From positions 58,601,693 to 58,665,692 of the forward strand of contig CM028379.1 of NCBI GenBank assembly GCA_013146195.2: DNA of 64,000 bases. The letters are read 5' to 3'. The notes beneath the pieces were generated by a model, which searched no databases, was not told the origin of the DNA, and saw only the letters and a program-made list of their open reading frames with translations. The DNA comes from Codonopsis lanceolata (lineage: Eukaryota > Streptophyta > Magnoliopsida > Asterales > Campanulaceae). Shown piece after piece: positions 47,306 through 59,142 of the stretch; the first letter of the stretch is position 1; every line of letters starts with the position of its first letter. The position numbers and the translations under genes are program-made.

Positions 47306-49990
47306 TTTATTAGTAATATTATGCCGGTGCTATGGAGAGAAAACGAACGCACACACGCAGCAAACGCTTGGACACGGGACACAGGGCCACAGGCTAGAGC
47401 TGGCTAACCGGCTGCAAGGACTTGGCTCTGGGACGTGTTGCTTGTAAGAAAAGTTCACGCGGTTCTACCGCTTTCCTATAAGTTGCTCTCTTTTTATTTT
47501 TTTGTTTTTAATTTCGTATATAATTTAAGTAAGAGACACAAAAGTAAATCTATCTTATATATTTTGACTAGTTGACTATTTTTTAGGGACAAAAAAAAAG
47601 AGTAAGACTTGGAATGAAGGGAATATTGAAGTCCTCAAATCTTAACTTCCTCTTTGCCATCCTCATTTAATTTGTTATTCCTGTTTCTCTTGCGACTTAT
47701 GTCATTCATGTATAAAAGAATATTTTAAATCATTTAGTTGAAAAATGAAGTGCTAATAGAATAGGTATAGCAAAAAACTTAGATAAGATGATCTTACAAG
47801 TACTTATTTAAAATGAATCATCTTGATCTGACTCGATCCACCGTGTGTTGGTGTGTTGAGTTAGACGAGAGTGTGACTCCGTCTTACGAATTAAAATTCG
47901 TATAACGATCTTATAAGAGAAGTAATTAATAGTATATCAAGTGTGACACTAATGATATTGGATTATAGATAACCGGTATCCTATGTATCTAAAACTAATA
48001 TCCCTTCCAAACTATATTTTTAAAAATAGAAACTCCTCCAATAGTACAAAAAACTAATTTTATATCCGGTTCTCGAAATCTGAACAACTTTGTATGCATG
48101 TTAACTAGAAAAAAAAAGTGGTATCATTACAATTCAAAAAAAATCACACCTTCATAAGGTCCTTTCCCATTTCTCGATACCTAAACAGCATGCCACCGAA
48201 TATCATTCAGATATCAATAGTCCCACACTGTCGTACACGGTAAACAAGGGGTGACCCATTAAATTCCTTTCCCCAATATAAAATGATTTAGCTCACAAAA
48301 TAATTCTGGCGGATAATTAAGGTTCGAGGCAAGGAAGTGGACAATTCCAACAAATAATAATAATCATCTGAATCCCAAGCTAAGTATGTAGTTAATTGTT
48401 ATTGATGAAGAGATAACTATAAAAACAACTTTCTCACTACTTTATTTTGTAAGATTACATATCAAACATCTACACTCTCATAATGAACATGATTTCCTAT
48501 TGTTTTATATTACAAGACTATCGATTTCATGCAAAATATACCCACCCTATATGTGAAGAGATTCTTTTTGCTCCTATTGTTGAGAAGTGCGAGCTTAAAC
48601 ACCTCATGTTCACAAAATAGAAAATAAGAACATGCATATAGCTATTAATTTCAATAAATAATTACTCATCTAATTTTTTTTGTTAAATTCCAAATCTAGT
48701 TTACAAAAGTTCAATTTATATATATATTTTTAGTTAAATTCAGATCTAAAATTGACAAGCTCAAATTATGAGATCTATAAAAAAGATAAAACCGATCTAA
48801 CTAAAAATGTTAATACCTATATTTTTAGATCTATTTTCTTTAAAGTAAAGATCTAAACTTTAAGACTACAGATTTATAGTCTTAAATTTTAGAGATTTTT
48901 GCTTAAAATCCATATCTACATTTATTACAGATTTTTGTTTAAAACAACAGATCCGAAAATACATGTCGAGAAACAGAGTAAACAAAAATTATAATCTAAG
49001 ATGTGCAACTTTTTTTTTTTCTGAAAAAGACATGTAAAACAAAACTGAAGGAAGGAGAGATAGAGAGAGAGAGAGAGTGATAGACAAACTCTCAATTTTT
49101 GCGATGAGAAATTTATTAATGAGAAAGAGACGACACTATCTATACCTTTTAACCTTAGCATGAAGATGGTTGATTTTCTTGGGAATTAGTGTGCCTAAGT
49201 TCTTTATATGGGGGGTAGTGTGGGTAGTAGGATTTTCAATTTAGGAAAAATTGATTGGGTATATGGGAGAGATTTTGAGACGACGAAGAGACTGCGCCAA
49301 GCCACCACCTATATCATTACTTTCGGAGGTAATTGGTGTGCCTAAGGTATTTTTATTGGGGAAGGGTTGGTAGTAGGGTTTTTAATTTGGGCCCAAATTA
49401 ATTGGGTATATTTTTTTTGGGCGAATTAGGTTTTTAGCATGCAATTAATTAGATGGATAAATTCGGGTCCGTTCCTTTTTCAAAATTTTCAATTGTTACA
49501 TTATATGGTTTTTTTCCCCATAAAATGTTACTTTTGAAGACAAAAAGACAAGATACACATTATGAGCTTGAGGTGCGTTGCGGATATCACACAAAAATGC
49601 AGGGCGAGGCAGGCCGATCCCTGCTTCATTACGCAGAATCGTAATTTTCGAACTCAAAGTGTTGATCAGAGTTTTGGTAGAAGATGATCTAAGCATTTTA
49701 GAATAATATTTCGAAAATGGATTTTAACGGTTGATAAAAAAAGAATGCTGAACTGAAGAGAGAAAATGTTTGCGTCCATTTTACCATAACTTATTCTTCT
49801 TACTTTAATTCTAGGTCAATTTAGATATAATTTTTAAAATAAATTATACATTATACCAATATATTAATAATCAAGTTAATTAATATTTCTTAATCCATGT
49901 GTCAATTGAATTTGGATAATACTTTTGAGACGGATGAAATAATGTTTAAATCTTTTGAATTATTTGATCCATGTCAAAATTGAATGTAAG
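47306..49990. other. intergenic region, repeats only
   Basis: Holds a MITE (47772-47925), a GC-richer spot at 47330-47470 without recognisable coding sequence, a (GA)n run near 49060-49076, and AT-rich DNA. Frames here match nothing I know. Confidence 0.55.
47772..47925. repeat. short MITE, GGTCTTAC family
   Basis: The ends TAAGATGATCTTACAAG and TTCGTATAACGATCTTA and the middle GTGTGTTGGTGTGTTGAGTT match copies at 13219 and 18105. Confidence 0.6.
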
Positions 49991-49995
49991 TAATA

Positions 49996-50313
49996 TTGGA
50001 GAAAAAAGTTTTTATCCCAAGAATATCATCGACTCCGTTAGATGTGAGGTTGTCATTCAAGTTTCAAAGAAGAGAATTTCCATTGGTGGTATCATATGCA
50101 ATGACAATTAACAAGAGTCAAGGTCAATCACTTTCGCAAGTGAGACTTTTCTTGAAGAAGCTAGTATTCAGCCATGTGCAGTTGTATGTAGCAGTTTCAA
50201 AAATAACAAATCGTTTTGGTCTAAAGATATTGATATGCGATGATGATGAGAAGCCAACAAATAAAATAATAAATGTTGTGTATAAGGTAATTTTCAGAAT
50301 CTATAATAATTAA
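49996..50313 (+). pseudogene. Helitron PIF1-like helicase, C-terminal fragment
   Basis: About 100 codons with SYAMTINKSQGQSLSQV, FSHVQLYVAVSKITNR and GLKILICDDD, the last helicase motifs of the Rep/helicase protein of plant Helitrons. The rest of the protein is missing upstream. It lies about 140 bp before a Helitron 3' end in the same orientation, as expected for a truncated autonomous copy. Confidence 0.85.
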
Positions 50314-50403
50314 TCTTCTAGTTATATATTTTTATTTAAGCAGTGTCCCATAATTTTTTCTTTTAATTTTTAATTTTGCTATTCATTTTACTTATGTATA
50401 GTT

Positions 50404-50455
50404 AGTTGAAAAACATATATATCGCATGCGTTTAACACACAAGTGCAAACACTAG
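50404..50455 (+). mobile_element. Helitron 3' terminus
   Basis: A degenerate hairpin (GCATGCGTTTAACACAC) is followed by AAGTGCAAACACTAG and T. Same end type as at 47305; it closes the element that carries the helicase fragment. Confidence 0.65.
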
Positions 50456-50532
50456 TTCATTTTAAAACTCAAACATCTATTACTATGTCTCAGCTTTCTA
50501 TGCATAAAATTTTAAATTTATATACTCCTTCC

Positions 50533-51246
50533 TAGGGGTGAGCAATTTTTTTTAAAAAAACTGGACCAGACCAATAAAAATTGGACCGAACCAATTATTT
50601 GATTTGGTCTTGGTTCTGAATTTTTGTAGAGTTGAATAATTGGCCTGGTCCCGGTTTTGAGTTTTATAATTCGGTTCTGGAACCGGACTGAACCTATATA
50701 TATATATATATATATTTACAAAATACAAACCCTAGTTGTAAAATATAAATAATTAGTTTGTAAATTTGTACTGTTATTTTTTTTACTACGTTGTGCGCCG
50801 TCCCCTCAATCTCAAAGACTCAAAAGTTTATGACTTCCTTCAACAACAGTTCCAAGTTCCATTTCTAGCTAGCACCAGCAATACATTTTAGTTACTATTT
50901 AGTCTATTTTGTTTTCTGTTCTACTTTTTAATTTTTAATCTTTTTTTTCTACTGGATCGTTATGCTATAAGCCTAGATTTCGACAATTTTAATTGATCAA
51001 TATACTATTATTGAATGATTTTTTAATCTTTTTATGAAGTTTAAGATTTTTTATTTTTTTGTATTAAAAAGTAAAAAATCATAGTATTGGTCCGGTCCTG
51101 GTTCTCGTACATCTTCGATTTGTTTTGGACCGAAACAAAGTGTTGATTCCGGTTCGATTTTTTTTTGAGAACAAGACTATTGGTCTTGTTCCGATTTTCT
51201 AATTTTGTCCAAAAAATTAGACCAATCCAAATCAAGCTCACCCCTA
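50533..51246. mobile_element. hAT element with perfect 8-bp duplication
   Basis: CTCCTTCC occurs exactly at 50525-50532 and 51247-51254. The terminal inverted repeats are TAGGGGTGAGC, perfect over 11 bp. GGACC/GGTCC motifs are repeated inside both ends. The 714-bp interior is AT-rich with a short TA run and no transposase. Confidence 0.9.
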
Positions 51247-51581
51247 CTCCTTCCCCTTCAAAATTATTGTCATGTTTCATTTTTTTTGGGTCTACAAGAA
51301 CTACGAAAATATGAACCATTGTGAGAAATGACCCATATTATCTGGGAGTAATGTTTTCCCTTCTCCTTAATGTTTTCCTTTCTCCTTTCTCCTTTCCATT
51401 TCGTAGGAAGGGAAAGCATACTTTTATCAAATTTGTTATGTGACATCTTGATCCAAATGACTATCATAGCTGAATTTTGTTGTAACCAGGCCTTTAACCT
51501 GGATTGGGCTTCTCAATAAAAAGGAATAGTGGAAAATTCATGTTAGTCCATTTTTCAAAGTTTCTAATTGCTAAAGTTCTA

Positions 51582-51833
51582 TTCCATCCGTCCATAAATC
51601 ATTGTTCTCTTTTCTTTTTTTGTCCGTCTCAAAATAATTATTCAGTTTTAAACTTATCTTTTTAGAACATCACTTTTATCACTTTAGCATTACTTTTTCA
51701 CTCTACTTTAATTATGATATACATGTGTTTTAAAGGAAACTACACATTAAACCAATATAAATAATCAAGTCAATTGTTTTTTCTTAAACTGTGCACCGAG
51801 TCAATTAGGACGATTATTTAGGGACGGAGGGAG
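51582..51833. mobile_element. Stowaway MITE, 252 bp
   Basis: TA-flanked; the ends are TTCCATCCGTCCATAAATCA and TTTAGGGACGGAGGGAG. Confidence 0.82.
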
Positions 51834-51841
51834 TATTTTTT

Positions 51842-52850
51842 TTCAACCGAAAAAGACACTTTTGAACGCGAAGAGACTGTAAAACCCTTAATGAGCAAGA
51901 GACGCACTACAATTAAAGACGGGATGTACCACGGTTCATATATTTATATATCGCGGTGTAAAACTATCAACAACTAGAAATTTATTCGAACCATATATAT
52001 AAATATGTGAACTGCGATGCAACATTATATGAACCGCAATATATAAATGAACAGAATATCAAAAGTCAACATTAAAAGAAGTAAACTACCCAGCACGTAT
52101 ATCAACAACAAAAAATTAATGACAACAACTCTTCTTCTTCTTCCTTATTTCGTCTTTAAATATTTAATGTCATTTTTTCTCAAACTTATCTTCTGTTATT
52201 TTATCTCATTTTATATGATTTATTTAAAATTCCAACTGTTATTTATTATCATGTTTTTTCTCAAACTTTATGATTTTCGGATGCATACAAATCTTAAATT
52301 AAAAAAAACATCCCTTTTTTTCTTTCATCTTTATGAACTTGATGATAAAGCTTGAGAAGCAACTTGATGATAAATAACCACATGGAGTTGATCTATGAAT
52401 ATTTCTTACAATGAAGATTTATCTGGGGCATACCATCACAACAAAAGTTATCCATTATTAACCAAAAATGAATTATTTCTTCACTTTGATCTATGCCTAG
52501 ACTTCGATCTCTCAATGCAGCCTTTTACTGATCCTATCTTGAACGATATTCATAAATTTTCATTTTTGATTTATTTCTTGGCAGAGTTCAATTATTAATT
52601 TCGATGTATTTTAATATAGAAATTGAAAGTAAAACATGTATTTTGTATCACAGTTTACATATACATTTATCACGGTTCATCAGTGTTAACATTCATGATT
52701 TTTTATACAGAAATTGAAGTAATACATGTATTTTGTATCGCTATTCACATATTTATATATCGCGATTTATCAGTGTTAGCATTCATTTTTATTAAGGTTA
52801 ACGTAGTTTTTTCGCGTCCAAAAGTGACTTTTTTCGGTTAAAAAAACAAA
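51842..52850. mobile_element. DNA transposon with CG-rich TIRs and subterminal repeats
   Basis: Inverted ends of about 40 bp: AACCGAAAAAGACACTTTTG on the left, CCAAAAGTGACTTTTTTCGG on the right. On the right, two tandem units of about 85 bp (52615-52693, 52704-52786) contain ATGTATTTTGTATC and ATCAGTGTTA. Related GAACCG(C/T) plus TATATAAAT motifs occur near 51935-52045 on the left. Family uncertain (MULE possible); no target duplication resolved; internal frames not recognised. Confidence 0.55.
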
Positions 52851-54007
52851 TGATACTATTTAAGTGATTAAATTTTTCTAAATGTGGGCCGACCAACAAT
52901 ATTTTCAAAGGAATAATTCATTTTTTTTCCTTTTTTTTTTAAAATCGAATCTAAAAACAAAAGATACATTTTGACCCAAGGAATAATTCATTTTGACTAT
53001 TTGATCTTAGGCCCTTTTCACTTGGTTGTTTTTCTTTTTGGGTGTGGATAACCACACACCAAAACATTACTTTCTAGTTTCTACGCCCCTTCAATTTTAT
53101 TTTATTTTATTTTTGCAAAAATGTCATCATACCATTTACCAAATAAACATCTCATTTCTTCTTCCATTCTTCATTTGCTTCCTCTCTTTCTCTCTCCTTC
53201 CTCCATTTTTCCCTACGAAGATTTCTTCTTCTTCTTCCTTTCTTATCTCCCCTTCCTCCATCCTTTCCTTAAAAAAAGGAATATCTCAAATAATGGTCGA
53301 ACAATGAAGTGTACAACTAACAATGACCGAATATGATGCCCATAAACTTTCAATATTTTTGACGAGAGAATATGTTTTTTTGGCGATGGAAAAGAGAAAG
53401 GGGAGAAGCAAATCAGAAGAGGGAGGGAGAGAGACCGTGGGACACCAATATGGGAGGGAGGGAGAACGGCAGAGAGACAAAGGTAGAGAGGAAGAAGGGT
53501 AAAAGAAGTTAAGGATAGAATAAGTAGTTTAGGTGGGATATAGAGAGTAAGGTGAGAAATTTAATTAAATGGGTAGGCCGGGTATAGATATAATTGAGGT
53601 ATAGAGAGTGAATTTGAGGTGTGGTTAGCGTCACCATTTCTTTTTTTCCTCTTATTATGATTATAATAGTAATAATGATCATTACACTAGAAAAAATACA
53701 ATCGGCAAATTAGTTTTAACATTTTTTAGTCAAGCCCCGGGAGAGAGACGCTATTATAACGATGAGTTGCTACTACTGTCAAACCATATTATATTATTGG
53801 TAGTTGTATCATAAAACGACATTTTACAATTCTATTCACACTTTTGCTATGTAACACAATATTTATTCGATAAACAAATAAGGAACACAACTTATTTTCA
53901 AGCACTTCTAAATTTGTTGTGTGATATATAAGAAAGAAGATTCAAGTGTGCACCCAAAAAAGGAAAAAAAATGCAAGGGAAAGCAGAATGATCAAACACC
54001 ACCAGAA
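52851..54007. other. intergenic region downstream of the flavanone 3-hydroxylase
   Basis: From 53100 to 53290 the plus strand is pyrimidine-rich and from 53385 to 53560 purine-rich, so the two could pair as a loose foldback. GTGTGGATAACCACAC near 53041 is a perfect palindrome. The 3' end of the downstream gene's transcript presumably lies within 53700-54007. No gene recognised. Confidence 0.5.
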
Positions 54008-55469
54008 TTAAGCAAATATCTCCTCCGTTGGCTTAACTTCAATCTTGGCTATTTCCAAATTTTGCAGCTTTTCTTTGGCTAGCTTCTTCAGGCGAGCCAA
54101 CTCGAGGTCGCTGCTCATCTTTCTCTGGTACATGTCCAAGAACGTAATGGGATCTTCGACAACCGACTTCTCTCCTTCTCGTATCTTAAGCGGATACACC
54201 ATCGCCTCTGGTGCCGGGTTTTGAAACGTGGCTACTGATAGCCGGCTGCTATTTGAATTCACCACGGCTTGGTGATCCGCATTCTTGAATCTCCCATTGC
54301 TTAGATACTATTCAAATATAATTCAATTAACTAAAATGACATTCGTTTTGTAACATAAATAAAAGAAAAGAAAGACAATCTAGAAATTTAACATGTAACA
54401 GGACAGGACTCACATGGCCGTGGTCACCGAGATTAACAACAAAAGCGCCTTCAATGGGCTCAACCGTGATCCAATTCTTCCCACCGTCTCTAGTGGCTTG
54501 AAGCCCACCAACCTGGTCCTGCAACAAAAGGGTAATAGTCCCAGGATCCGTATGCCGCTTAAGCCCAAGAGTGAGGTCAGGCTGAGGGCATTTGGGGTAA
54601 TAATTCACTACCACTTTTTGGTCCATATCCACACAGGCCTTTGTTAGCGCCTCCTTGTCTAGCCCCATCGCCTCCGATAACACACCTAACAATTTACACG
54701 CTAGCTCCATTAGCTTCTCGCTGTACTTCTCCGTCACGGCCCGCCACTCTGCCGGCTTGTCGGGCCACCTCGACTGGTCCCTCGCCTTAATTGGGTAGGA
54801 GAAATATGTCACTATCTCACGCCAATCTTGCACTGCTTCCCCCTGCAGATTAGTATTGTTTTCAACATAATGCTTCCTTCAATTTAACTCAACTTCAGCG
54901 TTCGAGTGTACTGGGGGGGGGGGGACTGGCAGCTTTCAAAAAAAATTGTAAAACAAATTTTTTTTCCTAAAATTTTCCCCTTCTTGGCTAGATAGAATCC
55001 GAAGAGGGATAGATAATTTTTTTATTAGCCCGAGTGTGTTTTTGGGCTAAATAAAAAAAATGAAAAATATAAAACGAGCTCGAACGTGATTGCTTACACC
55101 CTTTTATTGCTCGAAATGGCTGGAGACAATAAAACCACCCTTCTTACCACCAGACATATCAAACCGAAGCTTCTCCTCCGGCGGTAAAGCGAAAAACTCC
55201 CTCGCCAGCCGCTTCATTTCCGAGACTAGTTCCCCATCCACACCATGATCCACAACCTGAAAAATCCCCCAGTCCTCACAAGCCTTAACAATCTTCTCGC
55301 AAATCTCCTCCCTCCGGCATCCCTCCACGTCATCATCAATTCCTTTTAGCGATATCACCGGGATTTCATTGCTAAATTGGTTATACGCCACCTTAGGCCG
55401 CTCGTCTTCGTCTCGTATAAATTTCGCTTGCAGCCTCTTTTGCTCCCATTGTAACATTTCTGGCTCCAT
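54008..55469 (-). CDS. F3H: flavanone 3-hydroxylase, three exons, probably inactivated at exon 1 donor
   Basis: Cytosolic 2-oxoglutarate/Fe(II) dioxygenase converting flavanones such as naringenin to dihydroflavonols. Exons: 55098-55469, 54414-54842 and 54008-54307, all phase 0, 366 codons in total, the normal family length. Recognisable motifs: RDEDERPKVAYNQFSNEIPV, DHGVD, FDMSGGKKGGFIVSSH, HTDPGT (iron ligands H221, D223), NADHQAVVNS (H279) and RLS (R289, S291, 2OG binding). Exons 2 and 3 look fully intact. At the end of exon 1, after SSHFE, about 12 bases (55098-55109) are extra, with TAA at 55104-55106. A GTAAGC donor follows. Splicing there keeps the phase but gives a stop at codon 122. 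Unless an unusual donor is used, this is a null allele or recent pseudogene. Confidence 0.9.
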
Positions 55470-55599
55470 TTTCTCTCTGAATTTCTTTCTCTATCTCAAT
55501 GTCAGTCCCAGTCTGTTAGAGCGAAGGGAAAGTGAGTACGTAAAAAGTGTGAAAGAAGGAAGGTGTGGGATTGGATTTGTAATTGGAGAATGGGTGGTG

Positions 55600-55700
55600 T
55601 ACGTAATGTATATATGTAATATGTTTGTATAGGCACGTGCACATGCAAGTTCAACTAACCACCTGCTGCTGGTACGATCAAACCTCCGCACGTGCTTTCT
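55600..55700 (-). promoter_or_regulatory. flavonoid-type promoter: TATA, MYB site, E-box, two G-boxes
   Basis: TATATA lies near 55609-55614, about 140 bp upstream of the start codon. Further upstream lie CACGTG at 55634-55639 and 55689-55694. Between them are AACTAACC (55653-55660), a MYB-type element, and CACCTG (55660-55665), an E-box. Combined ACGT and MYB elements are known to drive light-responsive flavonoid genes. Activity here is inference. Confidence 0.6.
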
Positions 55701-55896
55701 TTAGAAGAATGGTAGATGTTGCCGAACCTACTCTTCTTTGAACCAAATTTAGGTTTAGCCTATCCATGTTAGAAGGGTGAGATTAACAGCATTTTTCCAA
55801 TTTCGCTGTTTAAATACATAGAATATAGTCTTCTTTTTCATTTTCATTTTCATTTAATTTATTTTTTATTTTTCATTTAAATTTTTGAATTTTTTA

Positions 55897-56075
55897 CTCA
55901 TTCTGTCTCAGGTAAAGAGGTCCGTTTGAAAATTATTTTTTTTAAAAAAAAAATTGCACATTTAATAACACATTAGTAATAAAATGACACTTATATGCTT
56001 TAATTTTTGAAACTGAACTTTTAAATGAAACATTTCAAAATAGAATAATGATCTATTTACCCAGAACGGAAGGAG
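55897..56075. mobile_element. Stowaway MITE upstream of the flavanone 3-hydroxylase
   Basis: TA-flanked (55895-55896, 56076-56077). The left starts CTCATTCTGTCTCAGGTAAA and the right ends TTTACCCAGAACGGAAGGAG, about 430 bp from the start codon. Confidence 0.8.
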
Positions 56076-56077
56076 TA

Positions 56078-57002
56078 GTATTCTTTACACGCTTTACTCT
56101 TTTCGTCTTAAAACTAACTGTCATTTCTTAGTTTTTAAAGAAATTAATGAGGTTAATTTTACATCATTTGAACTTGACTAAGGTGAATTTAGTAACTTTA
56201 AGTAGAAATGAATTCTCATTCTAAACCTTTTTTTCTTTGATAAAATGAAAACTTATTTTAGATTGAAAACACTAATATTTTACACTCTTCATTACTATAG
56301 ATCTATAATGACTCTTTATGTTTCAATTTAATATTCTAAATATTTATGCTATATAAAGTAATTGTACAATGTATTTTATATAAATACTAGAAAATCGGAA
56401 CCCAACCGTGAGTCAACCACCCAGAATCGAGCTAGAATCTTTTGGAAACTGCCTTTACCACGGTGAGGTCATTTAATTGATTAGACATTAATTGATTATA
56501 TGTATCATAATTAATCAAATATTGTCTTAATGTGTAAAAATCAAATACTCTCTTGGAATATAAAAATCAAATATTTCCTTGGAATATGAATAAAATTTTA
56601 ATGAATTAAAAACAAAGTTAACAAAATATTTCAACATCATCAAGATCTTAATTTTATTGTTCATTTTACATGTTATAAATCGATATCATAATTTTTTATA
56701 GTATTCTATACGTTAAGAAATTTGTTGTCTTATAGAAAAAAAGGAAGTTCAAAATGGATAACTACTCATACATGTGAATATGAGGGTGAGGGTGAGGGTG
56801 AATCACAACCGTTAAATTTTTTAAGATAATTTAATCTCAACCTTGAATAGCCCTAGTCAATTACCAAGCTGTTTTATAATATAGATTACTTAAATGGAAA
56901 TGTATTTTATGAATAAAAAAACAGCAAAGTTTAAATGGAAATGTATTTTATATATAGAAAATATTAAAGTGTGGGATTTTAACTCGCTCGTCCATTGACG
57001 AT
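56078..57002. other. intergenic region, dispersed repeat only
   Basis: GAATAGCCCTAGTCAATTAC near 56846 recurs near 623, both ending in an AATATAGA segment, so a dispersed repeat end lies here. No gene seen. Confidence 0.55.
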
Positions 57003-58040
57003 TTTAGGCAAAATGCACCTTTGGGTCACTGTACTTTTCAAAAAGTTGTAATTAGGCCACTGAGACGTCAAATTTTCAAAGCGGCCATTGTACCGGACTT
57101 ATCTAGCATGTTAACCCAATTTTTGGATGAACGTTAAGTTTGAACGTTAACTTAGGTTAAATACCTATTTTGCCCTCATCTTCTTCATCATTCCACATTT
57201 TTCAAAATGTGTGGTTATTTATATTAATTTATTATTGATTTTCCATTCCTGTTCATTATCAATTCAATGAAGAGGATAAAACTTTGATGCTATGACCAAT
57301 TCCTTAATCTTAATTTGGATAGAATGTTGTAAACCAATTCCTTTATCCAAGCACCGTTCCAAGCACCCGTTTCTTTCAAACCAAAAACCCATCTCCGGCT
57401 AAAATCGCCGACGAGCCTCCTCCTCCTTCTTCGAGCTCTCTCACACCATCCGACCTCCTTCCTCGCTTCATCTGGCCAAAATCGCCTCATCTCCTATCGT
57501 CTTCACCGTCTCTTCTCTCTGCCTTCGATTTCATCTTCTATCCATCATCATCATCTTCGTTGAGAATGGCCTCTCCTCACACTGCCTCTATCTTTCTATC
57601 CAGCATCATCATCTTCGTTGAGAATGGCCTAGCTCCTGCCCTAGTTGAGGCGGCGGCAGTGTGTTGAGAATGCAACCCAATTGCCGACCTCCTTCAATCT
57701 ACTTCGACTTCATCTTCGTCTCCATTGCATCAACTTTCAAGCTCTATCTCTTATCGACATCTCCGGTCATCACCATCATCTCCGCTCCATCTTCGTCCTC
57801 TCTCTTTCCCCCCTTCCGCCTCTGCCTACTCCGACCAAATACGATTAGATCCAGGATGAGACCAAGTAACCCAAATTTGGGTTTTGAACTCGATCCACTC
57901 CCTCTCGCCGCCCCTTCATCCATTTCTTCCTTTTTCGCTTCCAAATTAGATCTTGTAAAAAACAACCTAATCGCCGACCTTCTTCAATCTGGGTGGACTG
58001 ATGTTCATCCTTGCATTCCAGTGCGAGGCGTAGGTAACTA
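57003..58040. mobile_element. partial MULE, left end only
   Basis: From AGGCAAAATGCACC near 57006 the sequence follows the terminal repeat of the MULE at 14039 (GGCCACTGAGAC, GACTTATCT, GTTAACCCA). The interior is pyrimidine-rich with Ser/Pro-rich frames similar in style. No matching right terminal repeat was found, so the right border is approximate. Confidence 0.65.
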
Positions 58041-58194
58041 GCGTTAAATGTTCTCTTTCTGGGCAATCTTTGAAGAAGGCAGGTCCACCGTCTTTTCTAC
58101 TAACTCAATGTCAGATTCTGTTAGAACATCCAAGGGAAAACTATATTGCAATGGAATTTTGCAACCGAATTGAAATCGCTTCAAAGTAAAAGTG

Positions 58195-58530
58195 CTCAAG
58201 GAAATTGACGCCACAATTAATTTTGCAACTCATATTGCAATGGAAAACTATTTTGTTGCATCATGTTTTGGGAAAAGTTGAGGGAAGAATGCCACCTAAT
58301 TTTGTAATTGGTTTTTGAAACGATGAACTTGCTTTCAATTTTCTGCTTTCAATTTTAGTTGCATTTATTAATATCGGATTTTTATATTTAGAACTTAAAA
58401 ATTGGGGTTTTGTTTTGGGCAAAAAGTTTGGAGGAAGAAACCCGCCTAATTTTTGCGAGGGATTTTGAAACGTATAAATTTTTGTTTCAAATTCTCCATT
58501 TAATTTCAGGTTGCAATTAATCCTAAATAA
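58195..58530 (+). repeat. diverged tandem duplication, units of about 160 bp
   Basis: 58260-58375 and 58415-58530 share GCC(A/G)CCTAATTTT, TTTTGAAACG and TTTCAATT/TTTCAAATT blocks in the same order. Confidence 0.5.
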
Positions 58531-58599
58531 TTTTTATTTTATTAAATTGTAAAATAAGTCTAATTAAACCAACAATGCTTATGTTTTACTCTTAGTCAA

Positions 58600-58860
58600 C
58601 CTAACCTATTCAAAGCAAGGAGCGTTTTGCCCCTTCTCGCCTCGCCCCGCCCCTCGCCCCCCTCTCTCTCTCTCTCCTCTCTCTCTCCTCCATTGCTCTG
58701 CTCGTGATTCGCTTCTGTGTGAAATTTTGGTGCCGACTTCTCCTCCGACACCCAAATACATCTTCCTCTCCGCCGAATTGAACCTGTGTACTTTCATTGA
58801 TAACCTTAATTTATATGCTTATATGCCCGAATATAAACTCTCCCATCATGAATGAAACTC
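58600..58860 (+). other. GC- and CT-rich leader-like segment
   Basis: CCCCGCCCCTCGCCCCCC and a (CT)n run look like the 5' leader of a plant gene. It may be the former leader of the F-box-like pseudogene downstream. No intact coding start follows. Confidence 0.35.
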
Positions 58861-59142
58861 TTAGGGTCGCAATTGTTGGTTTTGTGATTATTTGTCCTCA
58901 TCGGTAAATAATTGTTTTGAGCCTTGTTTTTAAATTTTATTTTATTTTATGAAAACTAGATTGCATTGTTTCTTATGTGTTCTGTAATATTTGTGGACTA
59001 CACCGATTCGTTACAACACCGATTCGCTACAACTTACAATGATATTCATTTTTCGTTAATGGGTGATTGAATTACTGAATTCATACAAGAAGTTTATCAG
59101 ACTCTCGAATTGAATTTATCGTTAATGGGAGATTGATTATCA

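Noticed and set aside
55130..55140. alternative F3H donor GTCTCC upstream of the stop
   Set aside because: It is in phase but a weak donor, and it would remove a conserved six-residue segment. Kept only as a possible rescue.
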